A stretch of 64,000 bases of DNA, from contig CP129466.1 in assembly GCA_030583605.1 (NCBI GenBank), positions 1,805,001 through 1,869,000 on the forward strand, read 5' to 3'. Both the position numbers and the translations under genes were made by a program. How positions within the stretch are numbered: position 1 is the stretch's first letter; each line of letters starts with the position of its first letter. Shown piece by piece: positions 1-8,321 of this stretch. The notes under the pieces were generated by a model. It searched no databases. It was not told the DNA's origin and saw only the letters and a program-made list of their open reading frames with translations. The stretch comes from Gammaproteobacteria bacterium (lineage in GTDB: Bacteria; Pseudomonadota; Gammaproteobacteria; Steroidobacterales; GCA-2729495).

Positions 1-235
1 CGCGCCAGCCTCGTGTCCACGGTTCCGGCGGCCGGTGCCACGCCATGCTGCGGGGCAATCATCGGCAGGTCAACTTCACGGCCGAGGGCGACTTTCTCGC
101 GTTTGAAGGAATTCTCCGCGCAGCGCTTGAGCGCTGTGGTGCCTGGCAAGCGATCGGGGAGGGGCGGTAACGCGGTCGGAGGTGGCGTCCGGCCTGCGCC
201 GTGCTCCGTCCAGCCTGAGCAAGCTGGTCTCGCAG
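1..235 (+). pseudogene. Remnant of a REP-associated tyrosine transposase (RAYT)
   Basis: Bases 1 to about 146 match the start of the intact transposase at 9857-10735 (window base 1 aligns with base 9861, codon 2 of that gene). Bases about 151-235 match its far 3' end (about 10636-10720). Roughly 630 bp in the middle, including the HUH catalytic histidines, are missing, and the frame is broken with scattered substitutions. It is an internal-deletion derivative and cannot encode an active enzyme. Its own 5' end and any flanking inverted repeat lie outside the window. Direct pairwise comparison within the window supports this. Confidence 0.85.
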
Positions 236-369
236 CGGCAGCGTCAATCTGGTGCGCGACTGGTGAGACCAGCAGCCGCCCATCGCCTTCGAACGAAATG
301 AATCCGCGGTCGAACAGGTGATCGATGGTGGGCGTGAGCAGAAGTCCGTTCTCGCCGTCGAGCCGCTCC
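230..369 (-). pseudogene. C-terminal fragment of an HNH endonuclease
   Basis: Read on the minus strand, this stretch encodes about 46 residues including NGLLLTPTIDHLFDRGFI followed by SFEGDGRLLVSP. That is the characteristic C-terminal part of a family of HNH endonucleases often annotated as HNH endonuclease signature motif proteins. No start codon and no upstream HNH core are present. The fragment is cut at both ends: by the transposase remnant on one side and by the TonB-receptor fragment on the other. Family assignment is from memory of the motif. Confidence 0.6.
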
Positions 370-370
370 T

Positions 371-937
371 CATTACTCGGACCATCTGCAGCGCAACGGC
401 TCACTGCTCAAATCCAAGGTCATCAACGTGCCCGCGGAAGTCTGGGGCGCCGAGATCCAGATTGACTGGCTGATCACAAAGCACTTCACATTCAGCGGCG
501 CGTACACCTGGCTCGATTCCGAATATGAGTCGACCGGGGAAATCTTCTCCGGCAGCAACGACCTCGAGTACGCGCCGGACAATGCCTTCACGGGCACGCT
601 GAGCTACCGGCATCCGTTACGGAGCGAGCTGGATTGGTATGCCGAAATCGACGGCTCCTGGGCCGACGAACGCTATGCCGACCAGGCGAACACCGTCAAG
701 TTCGATTCCTGCTGGCTGTCGAACCTGCGGCTCGGGCTTGCCAGCGAACGCGGGGACATCGTCGGCTATATCAATAACCTGGTCGATGACGACACCATCA
801 AGACCGGCTTCACCAGCATAGACCCGCGCTACATCGCCTTCGATCCGGCAACGTTCTTCGGAGCAGTGCTGCCGAATGGGGCGCGGCTGCTGCAGCCAGA
901 CGAGCGCAGCTTCGGCGCGAGGATCAGCACCACATGA
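371..937 (+). pseudogene. 3' fragment of a TonB-dependent receptor
   Basis: The open frame runs from about base 371 with no initiation codon at its head and encodes about 188 residues of the C-terminal beta-barrel of a TonB-dependent outer-membrane receptor. It contains the region WGAEIQIDWL...YTWLDSEY and, later, DERYADQANTVKFDSCW and NNLVDDDTIKTG. The last two line up with DDRYSDQDNGAYFESYW and DNVFDDDTIRSGG of the full receptor at 36057-38975, so both belong to one subfamily. The plug and most of the barrel are missing, and the final aromatic-ending strand has been replaced: the frame ends RSFGARISTT instead of a strand ending in Phe. Not functional. Confidence 0.8.
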
Positions 938-1533
938 AATCCATAGCGGGTCTCTACGGGATACTCCGGGACTACGCCGACCGGCAGGCGCGACAGCGCA
1001 CGCTCGAACTCCGGAGCTGTCTGCCCGCGACCGACGGGCCCGAGATGGCCACCGGCTTCGCGTGACGGGCAGCGCGAGTACCTGCGTGCCAGCTCGGCGA
1101 AGCGCTGCGGTTCTGCGCGTAGCGTCGCGCACAGATCCGTCGCGGCGCATCGAGCCCCGGCACGGGCCTCGGCATCATCCGGCGGCGCCGGGATCAGAAT
1201 GTGGGACAGCTCGTGGGTGTCGGCGGTGCGCATGCGGCCCCGGTTCGACTCGTAGTAGCGGCGACAGTCGTCTTTCGTCGGATGCGGTACTTCGACGTTG
1301 CGCTCAATCAGGGCGCGAATCCGCGCTTCATCCCGCATGCCTGCCTCGGCACCGTCACCGGCAATGCCCTGCAGGTCGGCTTCCGCGAGCAACAGGTCAC
1401 GCACCACCAGGGCCTGTGCCGCCTGCCGTCGCGACTCGGCGAGCGTCCGTGCCGGATGATATTGCGCTTCGCGGTCGATGTGGGCGTCGTCGATGTGCCG
1501 CGCACCGACGCGGATACCGTGTAACCCGTTCAC
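829..1533 (-). pseudogene. PpiC-type peptidyl-prolyl isomerase, 3'-truncated, last gene of the nar operon
   Basis: The protein has a parvulin (PpiC) rotamase domain: HELSHILIPAP, FAELARRYSRCPSREAGGHLG, and a final YGFHVVLI. A parvulin gene directly after narI is common in nar clusters of Pseudomonas-type bacteria and probably helps fold or export the respiratory enzyme (inference). The GTG start lies one base past the narI stop, so it is co-transcribed. After YGFHVVLI the expected C-terminal helix is missing: the frame runs on for about 30 residues antisense to the TonB-receptor fragment, and the breakpoint falls at about 920-930. The rotamase core is nearly whole, so residual activity cannot be excluded. 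The moa genes that often follow are absent. Confidence 0.75.
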
Positions 1534-1534
1534 G

Positions 1535-2221
1535 TCAATGCTGGCGCACGATCTGGTAGTGGCGGCGGGTGTAGGCCCACGGCCAGCTCCAGACGTGCAC
1601 CAGCCGGCTGAACGGGAAGGCCGTGAACATCACCATGCCGAGCAGGATGTGGATCCTGTAGGACCAGGACACGTCCAGGATGAATTCGTGTGCGCCGGAG
1701 CGGAATGTCACGATGTGCTGCGCCCAGTGCGCGAGCAACTGCATCGTGCGTCCGTCGAGGTGGCCGGTCGATTCGATGATCGTGCCGAGCCCCGTCAGGA
1801 GTTGCAGGCAGATCAGCGAGATGATGAACGTGTCCATCGCCGCGCTGTTGGCGCGCACCGCCGGCACGAAAAGGCGTCGCCACAGCAGGTACGTGATGCC
1901 GTACAGGCACAGGAGGCCGAACAGCCCGCCGGCCACCATGGCGACCATCTGCTTCACGGGGGCGGTGAGCCCGAGACCTTCGTAGATCCAGCTAGGGGTC
2001 AGGAGGCCGACGAGGTGGCCGAAGAAGAGCAGCAGGATGCCGACGTGGAAGGCGACGCTGGCGTGCTGGAACCTGGCCGAGCGCGGTGTCAGCATCTGGC
2101 TCGACATGGCGCGCCAGGTGTACTGGCCGCGCTCGAAGCGCAGCAGCGAACCGAAGATGAAGACCGTGCCGGCCACGTACGGATAGACGCCGAACACGAA
2201 CTGATTGATGAAATAGTCCAT
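1535..2221 (-). CDS. narI: Respiratory nitrate reductase gamma subunit
   Basis: NarI is the membrane diheme cytochrome b that takes electrons from quinol and passes them to NarH. The 228-residue length matches the family (E. coli about 225). There are five hydrophobic segments. His59 and His69 are ten residues apart and His191 and His209 eighteen apart, reproducing the spacing of the four heme-b ligands of E. coli NarI (56/66 and 187/205). It starts six bases downstream of the narJ stop and ends one base before the truncated ppiC. Function is secure. Confidence 0.97.
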   Translation of the reverse strand: MDYFINQFVFGVYPYVAGTVFIFGSLLRFERGQYTWRAMSSQMLTPRSARFQHASVAFHVGILLLFFGHLVGLLTPSWIYEGLGLTAPVKQMVAMVAGGLFGLLCLYGITYLLWRRLFVPAVRANSAAMDTFIISLICLQLLTGLGTIIESTGHLDGRTMQLLAHWAQHIVTFRSGAHEFILDVSWSYRIHILLGMVMFTAFPFSRLVHVWSWPWAYTRRHYQIVRQH

Positions 2222-2227
2222 CGCCCA

Positions 2228-2986
2228 CTACCTCGGGTTGCCGGTTGCGAGCCGGTCATCTGCCGTCGCTTCGACGCGTACCGCGATGCCCGCTGCCGCG
2301 ATCGGGTCGGGCGGCAGCGCGCGCCCCGCACCACAGGATCCCGCAGGATCCTGGTTGCCCATGAATGTGACCTGTTCTTCCTGCCAGATCTCGTCCATCC
2401 TCTGGATCGTCGGGTCCGGGCCCTCGGTCGCGGCGCGTCGCTTCAGGCTCGCGCCCTCGGCCGGGCTGCCGACGGCCTCCTCGATCGCGGCGAACAGGAG
2501 CGTGTAGTCCGAGCCGCGCTCGGCGAGGCGTGCCCCGATGAGCACGATCACGCCCATGGCGTCGCCGAGCAGCTCGTCGGCTTCCTGGCGCCGGCGCGTG
2601 GACAGGTACTCGAGCATCAGCGGCAGGTAGTCCGGCAGCTCGCGGGCATCGAGCACGAGGCCACCAGCGCGATAATGCTCCAGCAGGTCCACCATCGCCT
2701 GGCCACGGTCGCGCGACTCGCCGTGCACGTGCTCAAACAGGTGCAGCGACAGCGCGCGGCCGCGATCGAACAGGGCGACATACTCTTCCTGCAGCTCGGT
2801 GACCGGTCGGGACGCGAGTCGGCGCATGAACGCCTCCAGTTTCCCCGTGAGCGAGCGCGAGAACCACGCTTCGTCATGCAGCACCTCGATCATCCGCGGC
2901 ACCGCGTCGAGCAGGGGCTGCTCGGGATAGGCCATGAGGCGCGCCAGCACCCGCAACGTGAGGCAGTTGTTCATCAGCGCCGCCAC
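2228..2986 (-). CDS. narJ: Nitrate reductase molybdenum cofactor assembly chaperone
   Basis: NarJ is a cytoplasmic TorD/DmsD-type chaperone that holds apo-NarGH while molybdenum cofactor and Fe-S clusters are inserted; it is not part of the mature enzyme. The 252 residues include the family pattern LMAYPEQPLLDAVP near the N-terminus and EEYVALFDRGRALSLHLFEHVHGESRDRG around residues 65-95. Its start overlaps the end of narH by 13 bases, consistent with translational coupling. The C-terminal 40 residues are Ala/Gly/Pro-rich and probably disordered. Confidence 0.95.
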   Translation of the reverse strand: MAALMNNCLTLRVLARLMAYPEQPLLDAVPRMIEVLHDEAWFSRSLTGKLEAFMRRLASRPVTELQEEYVALFDRGRALSLHLFEHVHGESRDRGQAMVDLLEHYRAGGLVLDARELPDYLPLMLEYLSTRRRQEADELLGDAMGVIVLIGARLAERGSDYTLLFAAIEEAVGSPAEGASLKRRAATEGPDPTIQRMDEIWQEEQVTFMGNQDPAGSCGAGRALPPDPIAAAGIAVRVEATADDRLATGNPR

Positions 2987-4569
2987 GGGGTGTGCTCCGG
3001 TTCCTTCGCATCGAGGCTGTCGCTTGCCTTCTCGACCCGGATCGGGAAGAACTTGCGCCGGCTGTTCGCCTTGCCGCCGAACACGTCGGCGGACGACTGG
3101 CCGGTATAGTCGCAGCCGCTGCCGAAGCTGAAGCCACAGCCGCCGCGTTCGCTGTAGCCGTCGTACAGCGACTGCGCGTACTCGCGCTTGTTGGTCGGGA
3201 TGACGAACCGGTCCTCGTAGTTCGCAATGGCCATGTACCGGTACATGTCCTCGACCGTCTCCACGGTGAGCCCGACGCGTTCGAGAACAGCGGGACGGTC
3301 CTCACCGTCCACGTGCCGCGCACGCATGAACGCACGCATCGCCAGCATTCGCTCCAGCGCCAGCACCACCGGCTGCTCCTCGCCGGCGGTCAGGAGGTTC
3401 GCGAGGTAGCGCACGGGAATTCGCAGCGACCCGACGTCCGGGATCTCACCGTTCGTGCCAATCTTCCCGGCCTCGGCCGCCGCCTGGATCGGCGACAGCG
3501 GCGGGCAGTACCACACCATCGGCAGCGTGCGGTACTCCGGATGCAGCGGAAATGCGACTCTCCACTGCATCGCCATCTTGTACACGGGCGATGCGCGTGC
3601 CGCCACGAGCCATTCCTCCGGGATGCCGGCACGGCGCGCCTCGTCGATCACGGCCGGGTCGTGCGGGTCGAGAAAGATTCCGAGTTGCGCCTCGTAGAGA
3701 TCCTGCTCGTTGGCGACGCTCGCCGCCTCGGCGATGCGATCCGCGTCATAGAGCATGACCCCGAGATAGCGGATGCGCCCGACGCAGGACTCCGAGCACA
3801 CGGTCGGCTGGCCGACTTCGATGCGCGGGTAGCAGAAAGTGCACTTTTCCGACTTGCCCGACTTCCAGTTGTAGTAGACCTTCTTGTACGGGCAGCCGGA
3901 CACGCACATGCGCCAGCCGCGGCACTTGTCCTGGTCGATCAGCACGATGCCGTCTTCCTCACGCTTGTAGATCGCGCCCGAAGGGCAGGCGGCGACACAG
4001 GCGGGATTGAGGCAGTGCTCGCACAGCCGTGGCAGGTACATCAGGAACGTGTTCTCGAACTGCCCGTAGATCTCCTTCTGGATCCCCGTAAAGTTGTAGT
4101 CGCGCGAGCGGCTGGAGAACTCCGTGCCGAGGATCTCCTCCCAGTTCGGCCCCCACTCGATCTTCTGCATGCGCTTGCCGGAGATCACCGAGCGCGGCCG
4201 CGCAGTCGGCATGGTCGGCAGGTCGGGCGCCGCCTGCATGTGCTGGTAGTCGTAGTCCCAGGGCTCGTAGTAGTCGTCGATGGACGGCAGGTCGGGATTC
4301 GCGAAGATGTTCGCGAGCACCCTCCAGCGGCCCCCGATCCGGGGCCGGAGGCGCCCCCTGGCGTCGCGGACCCAGCCGCCGTTCCAGCGGTCCTGGCTCT
4401 CCCATTCCTTCGGGTAGCCGATACCGGGCTTGGTTTCGACGTTGTTGAACCACGCGTACTGCATGCCCTCGCGCGAGGTCCAGACGTTCTTGCAGGTCAC
4501 CGAACAGGTGTGGCAGCCGATGCACTTGTCGAGGTTCAGCACCATGCCTATCTGGGCGCGGATCTTCAT
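2974..4569 (-). CDS. narH: Respiratory nitrate reductase beta subunit (Fe-S electron transfer)
   Basis: NarH carries electrons from NarI hemes to NarG through four Fe-S clusters. The 531 residues begin MKIRAQIGMVLNLDKCIGCH, with the first cysteine set at C16, C19, C22 and C26. Downstream are CEHCLNPACVAACP, then CRGWRMCVSGCP (a Trp in place of one Cys, the mark of the [3Fe-4S] cluster of NarH), and CTFCYPR. Its start overlaps the narG stop by four bases (ATGA). Length and order of motifs match E. coli NarH closely. Confidence 0.97.
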   Translation of the reverse strand: MKIRAQIGMVLNLDKCIGCHTCSVTCKNVWTSREGMQYAWFNNVETKPGIGYPKEWESQDRWNGGWVRDARGRLRPRIGGRWRVLANIFANPDLPSIDDYYEPWDYDYQHMQAAPDLPTMPTARPRSVISGKRMQKIEWGPNWEEILGTEFSSRSRDYNFTGIQKEIYGQFENTFLMYLPRLCEHCLNPACVAACPSGAIYKREEDGIVLIDQDKCRGWRMCVSGCPYKKVYYNWKSGKSEKCTFCYPRIEVGQPTVCSESCVGRIRYLGVMLYDADRIAEAASVANEQDLYEAQLGIFLDPHDPAVIDEARRAGIPEEWLVAARASPVYKMAMQWRVAFPLHPEYRTLPMVWYCPPLSPIQAAAEAGKIGTNGEIPDVGSLRIPVRYLANLLTAGEEQPVVLALERMLAMRAFMRARHVDGEDRPAVLERVGLTVETVEDMYRYMAIANYEDRFVIPTNKREYAQSLYDGYSERGGCGFSFGSGCDYTGQSSADVFGGKANSRRKFFPIRVEKASDSLDAKEPEHTPWRR

Positions 4570-7500
4570 GCGCGTGCTCCCGCATGCATGGCGTCGGCGA
4601 CGTCGCCGTCATCCATCCAGTCCACCTTGCTCATCCTGCGCACGATGATGAATTCGTCGCGGTTGGAGCCGACCGTGCCGTAGTAGTTGAAGCCGTAGCT
4701 CAATTGTGCGTACCCGCCGATCATGTGCGTGGGCTTCAGCACCGCACGGGTCACCGAGTTGTGGATGCCACCCCGGTTGCCGGTGATCTCCGAGCCGGGT
4801 GTATTCACAATCTTCTCCTGCGCGTGGTACATCATCGCCATGCCCTCCGGCACCCGCTGGCTGACGACCGCGCGTGCGGTGACCGCGCCGTTGATGTTGT
4901 AGGCCTCGATCCAGTCGTTGTCGCGGATCGCAGCCCGGGCCGCGTCTTTCTCCGAGATCCAGATGATCGGCCCGCCACGCGACAGCGTCAGCATCAGCAG
5001 GTTGTCGGTATAGGTGCTGTGGATGCCCCACTTCTGGTGTGGCGTGATGAAGTTCAGCACGATTTCCGGGTTGCCGTTATCGCGCTGCCCCTGGATCGGT
5101 GCGATCGTTTTGAGGTCCACCGGCGGCTTGTACACGCACAACTGCTCGCCGAATGCCCGCATCCACGGATGGTCCTGGTAGAACTGCTGGCGGCCGGTCA
5201 GCGTGCGCCACGGGATCAGCTCGTTCACGTTGGTCCAGCCGGCGTTGTAGGACACGCTCGAGGACTCGATGCCGGACCAGGTCGGCGAGCTGTAGATCTT
5301 GCGTGGCTGGGCGACGATGTCGTTGAAGCGGATCTTCTCGGACGCGTGGCCGCGCGCGAGGTGTGCGTGCTCGCGCCCGGTGACCGCGGACAGCGACTCC
5401 CAGGCCTTGACCGCGACACGGCCGTTGGTCTCGGGTGCGAGCATCAGAATTGTTTCGCAGGCGTCGCGCGCCGTCTCGATTTTCGGCCGACCTGCGTTCG
5501 CATGACCTGCGCCCTGCCGGCCATTCAGCTCGCCGAGGGTCGCTACTTCATCGCGAGTGTCCCACTGGATGCCCTTGCCGCCGTTGCCGAGCTGTTCCAT
5601 CAGCGGCCCGAGCGAGGTAAATCTGTCGTAGGTCGCCGGATAGTCGCGCTCGACCGCAACAATCGCAGGCATGGTCTTGCCCGGGATCGGCGCGCACTCG
5701 CCACGCTTCCAGTCGGCGACATCGATCGGCTGGCCGAGTTCCTCCGGCGTGTCGTGCTGTAGCGGCAGCGTCACGACATCCGTCTCTCTGCCGAGGTGGC
5801 CGACGGCAAGCTCCGAGAAGCGCCTGGCGATGCCTTTGTAGATCTCGAAATCGGAGCGCGATTCCCAGACCGGGTCGACCGCCGCCGTCAGCGGATGAAT
5901 GAACGGGTGCATGTCCGATGTGTTCATGTCGTCCTTCTCGTACCAGGTCGCAGTCGGCAGCACGATGTCGGAATACATGCAGGTCGTGGACATGCGGAAA
6001 TCGAGCGTGACGAGCAGGTCGAGCTTGCCCTTGACCGGGTCGCGCCAGCGGACTTCCTTCGGGTGTCTCGCGGACTCCTCACCGAGATCCCTGCCCTGGA
6101 CGCCGTTCTCGGTGCCGAGCAGGTGCTTCAGGAAATACTCGTGGCCCTTGCCCGAGGAGCCGAGCAGGTTCGAGCGCCAGACGAACAGGTTGCGCGGGAA
6201 GTTGGCGGGATCGTCCGGATCCTCGCAGGCAAACGCGAGCGTGCCTTTCTTCAGGCTCTCGACGACGTAGTCGGCGGCCTTCCTGCCCGCGGCCGCTGCC
6301 TCGCGGCCGACCTCGAGCGGGTTGCGGTTGAACTGCGGCGTCGACGGCAGCCAGCCCATGCGCTCGGCGCGCACGTTGTAGTCGATCATCGAGCCACCCC
6401 ATTGTGAAGCATCGGCGAGCGGCGACAGGATCTCGGCGACGTCGAGCTTCTCGTACCGCCACTGGTTCGTGTGGTTGTAGAAGAACGACGTGCCGTTCAT
6501 CTGCCGCGGCGGGCGATGCCAGTCGAGCGCGAAGGCGAGCGGCTGCCAGCCAGTCTGCGGCCGGAGCTTTTCCTGGCCCACGTAGTGCGCCCAGCCGCCG
6601 CCGGACACGCCGACGCAGCCGCACATCATCAGCATCTTGATGATCCCGCGGTAACCCATGTCCATGTGGTACCAGTGATTCATCCCGGCGCCGATCACGA
6701 TCATCGACTTGCCGTGGGTCTTGTGCGCGTTCTCGGCGAACTGCCGGGCGACCGCGATGAGCTGGTCGCGCGGCACGCCGGTGATGCGTTCCTGCCAGGC
6801 CGGTGTGTACGGCACGTCGTCGTCGTAGCTCGCAGCCACGTTGCCGCCGCCGAAGCCGCGATCGATGCCGTAGTTGGCCGCCATCAGGTCGAACACCGAT
6901 GCGACCTGCGCCGATCGTCCGTCGGCGAGCGCGATCTTGCGGATTGGCACCTTGCGGACCTGCACCGGATTGTGGCTGGTCTGTGCCCAGTGTGCGTTGC
7001 CGCCACCACCAAAGTACGGAAAGCCGACATCCGCCAGGCCGTCGCCACCCCTGGCCTGGCTCAGCGCCAGACGGACGTCTTCGTCCGCCGCGGTTCTCGC
7101 CTCGAGATTCCAGCGCTTGTCACGCTCGCCCCAGCGGAAGCCGATCGAACCGTGCGGTACGACCAGCCGGCCGCTTGTCTCGTCGAAGGCGAGCGTCTTC
7201 CACGACGGATTGTTCGCCTGGCCGGCGTTGCCCGCGAGATCCGACGCGCGCAGGTAGCGGCCCGGGGCGAGACAACCACCGGGCCCCGGTTCGAGCAGCA
7301 CGAGGTTCGGCAGGTCGGTGTAACGCCGTACGTAATCGTCGAAGTAGTCGCTGCGTGCCTCGATGTGCCATTCCCTGAAGATGACATGGCCCATCGCCAT
7401 TGCGAGTGCCGAGTCGCTGCCCTGCTTCGGACTGAGCCAGATATCCCCGAACTTGGACGCCTCGGAGTAGTCCGGCGACACGGTCACCGTCCTGGTGCCA

Positions 7501-8321
7501 CGGTAGCGTGCCTCGGTCATGAAATGTGCGTCCGGGGTGCGCGTCTGCGGCACGTTCGAGCCCCACATCATCAGGAACGTGGAATTGAACCAGTCCGCCG
7601 ATTCCGGCACGTCGGTCTGCTCACCCCAGGTCTGAGGACTCGCGGGCGGCAGGTCGCAGTACCAGTCGTAGAAGCTCAGGCAGGTGCCGCCGATGAGCGA
7701 CAGGTAGCGCGTGCCAGCGGCGTAGGAAACCATCGACATCGCGGGAATCGGCGAGAAGCCGACGACGCGGTCGGGGCCCCAGCGCCCGATGGTGTACACG
7801 TTCGCGGCCGCGATGATCTCGTTGACTTCTTCCCAGCGCGCACGCACGAAACCGCCGAGTCCGCGGCGCTCGCGATAGCCCGCAGTCTTCGCTGGATCCT
7901 CCTGTATGGAGCGCCAGGCCTCGACCGGGTCCGCATGTTGCGCGCGCGCCGCGCGCCACAGCTCGACCAGCCGCCGGCGGATCATCGGATACTTCAGCCG
8001 GTTGGCACTGTAGATGTACCACGAGAAGCTCGCGCCGCGCGCGCAGCCGCGCGGCTCGTGGTTCGGCAGCCCGGGTCGCGTGCGCGGATAGTCGGTCTGC
8101 TGGATCTCCCAGGTCACGAGCCCGTTCTTGACGTAGATCTTCCAGGAGCACGACCCGGTGCAGTTCACGCCGTGCGTCGAACGCACCACCTTGTCATGCT
8201 GCCAGCGCTGTCGGTAGGAGTCCTCCCAGCGCCGGCTCTGGTCGGTCGTGATGCCGTGCCCGCCGGCGAATTCGGTCTTCTCGCGGCGGAAATACGCGAG
8301 CTGGTCCAGGAAATGGCTCAT
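4566..8321 (-). CDS. narG: Respiratory nitrate reductase alpha subunit (Mo-bisMGD catalytic)
   Basis: NarG reduces nitrate to nitrite at a molybdenum bis-MGD site on the cytoplasmic face of the membrane. The 1251-residue length equals the family norm. The N-terminal [4Fe-4S] FS0 ligand set is H50, C54, C58 and C93 (STHGVNCTGSCSW ... EPRGCARG); the histidine ligand is typical of type II DMSO-reductase-family enzymes. The catalytic region CDLPPASPQTWGEQTDVPES is intact. It lacks a Tat export signal, as expected for NarG. Overlaps of four bases with narK upstream and narH downstream show a single transcription unit. Confidence 0.98.
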   Translation of the reverse strand: MSHFLDQLAYFRREKTEFAGGHGITTDQSRRWEDSYRQRWQHDKVVRSTHGVNCTGSCSWKIYVKNGLVTWEIQQTDYPRTRPGLPNHEPRGCARGASFSWYIYSANRLKYPMIRRRLVELWRAARAQHADPVEAWRSIQEDPAKTAGYRERRGLGGFVRARWEEVNEIIAAANVYTIGRWGPDRVVGFSPIPAMSMVSYAAGTRYLSLIGGTCLSFYDWYCDLPPASPQTWGEQTDVPESADWFNSTFLMMWGSNVPQTRTPDAHFMTEARYRGTRTVTVSPDYSEASKFGDIWLSPKQGSDSALAMAMGHVIFREWHIEARSDYFDDYVRRYTDLPNLVLLEPGPGGCLAPGRYLRASDLAGNAGQANNPSWKTLAFDETSGRLVVPHGSIGFRWGERDKRWNLEARTAADEDVRLALSQARGGDGLADVGFPYFGGGGNAHWAQTSHNPVQVRKVPIRKIALADGRSAQVASVFDLMAANYGIDRGFGGGNVAASYDDDVPYTPAWQERITGVPRDQLIAVARQFAENAHKTHGKSMIVIGAGMNHWYHMDMGYRGIIKMLMMCGCVGVSGGGWAHYVGQEKLRPQTGWQPLAFALDWHRPPRQMNGTSFFYNHTNQWRYEKLDVAEILSPLADASQWGGSMIDYNVRAERMGWLPSTPQFNRNPLEVGREAAAAGRKAADYVVESLKKGTLAFACEDPDDPANFPRNLFVWRSNLLGSSGKGHEYFLKHLLGTENGVQGRDLGEESARHPKEVRWRDPVKGKLDLLVTLDFRMSTTCMYSDIVLPTATWYEKDDMNTSDMHPFIHPLTAAVDPVWESRSDFEIYKGIARRFSELAVGHLGRETDVVTLPLQHDTPEELGQPIDVADWKRGECAPIPGKTMPAIVAVERDYPATYDRFTSLGPLMEQLGNGGKGIQWDTRDEVATLGELNGRQGAGHANAGRPKIETARDACETILMLAPETNGRVAVKAWESLSAVTGREHAHLARGHASEKIRFNDIVAQPRKIYSSPTWSGIESSSVSYNAGWTNVNELIPWRTLTGRQQFYQDHPWMRAFGEQLCVYKPPVDLKTIAPIQGQRDNGNPEIVLNFITPHQKWGIHSTYTDNLLMLTLSRGGPIIWISEKDAARAAIRDNDWIEAYNINGAVTARAVVSQRVPEGMAMMYHAQEKIVNTPGSEITGNRGGIHNSVTRAVLKPTHMIGGYAQLSYGFNYYGTVGSNRDEFIIVRRMSKVDWMDDGDVADAMHAGARA

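Noticed and set aside
1478..3109. Long plus-strand frame antisense to narI and narJ
   Set aside because: His/Arg-rich translation typical of antisense reading through conserved genes; no supporting motif.
2992..4683. Long plus-strand frame antisense to narH
   Set aside because: A shadow of the narH codon pattern with no start signal and no recognisable family.
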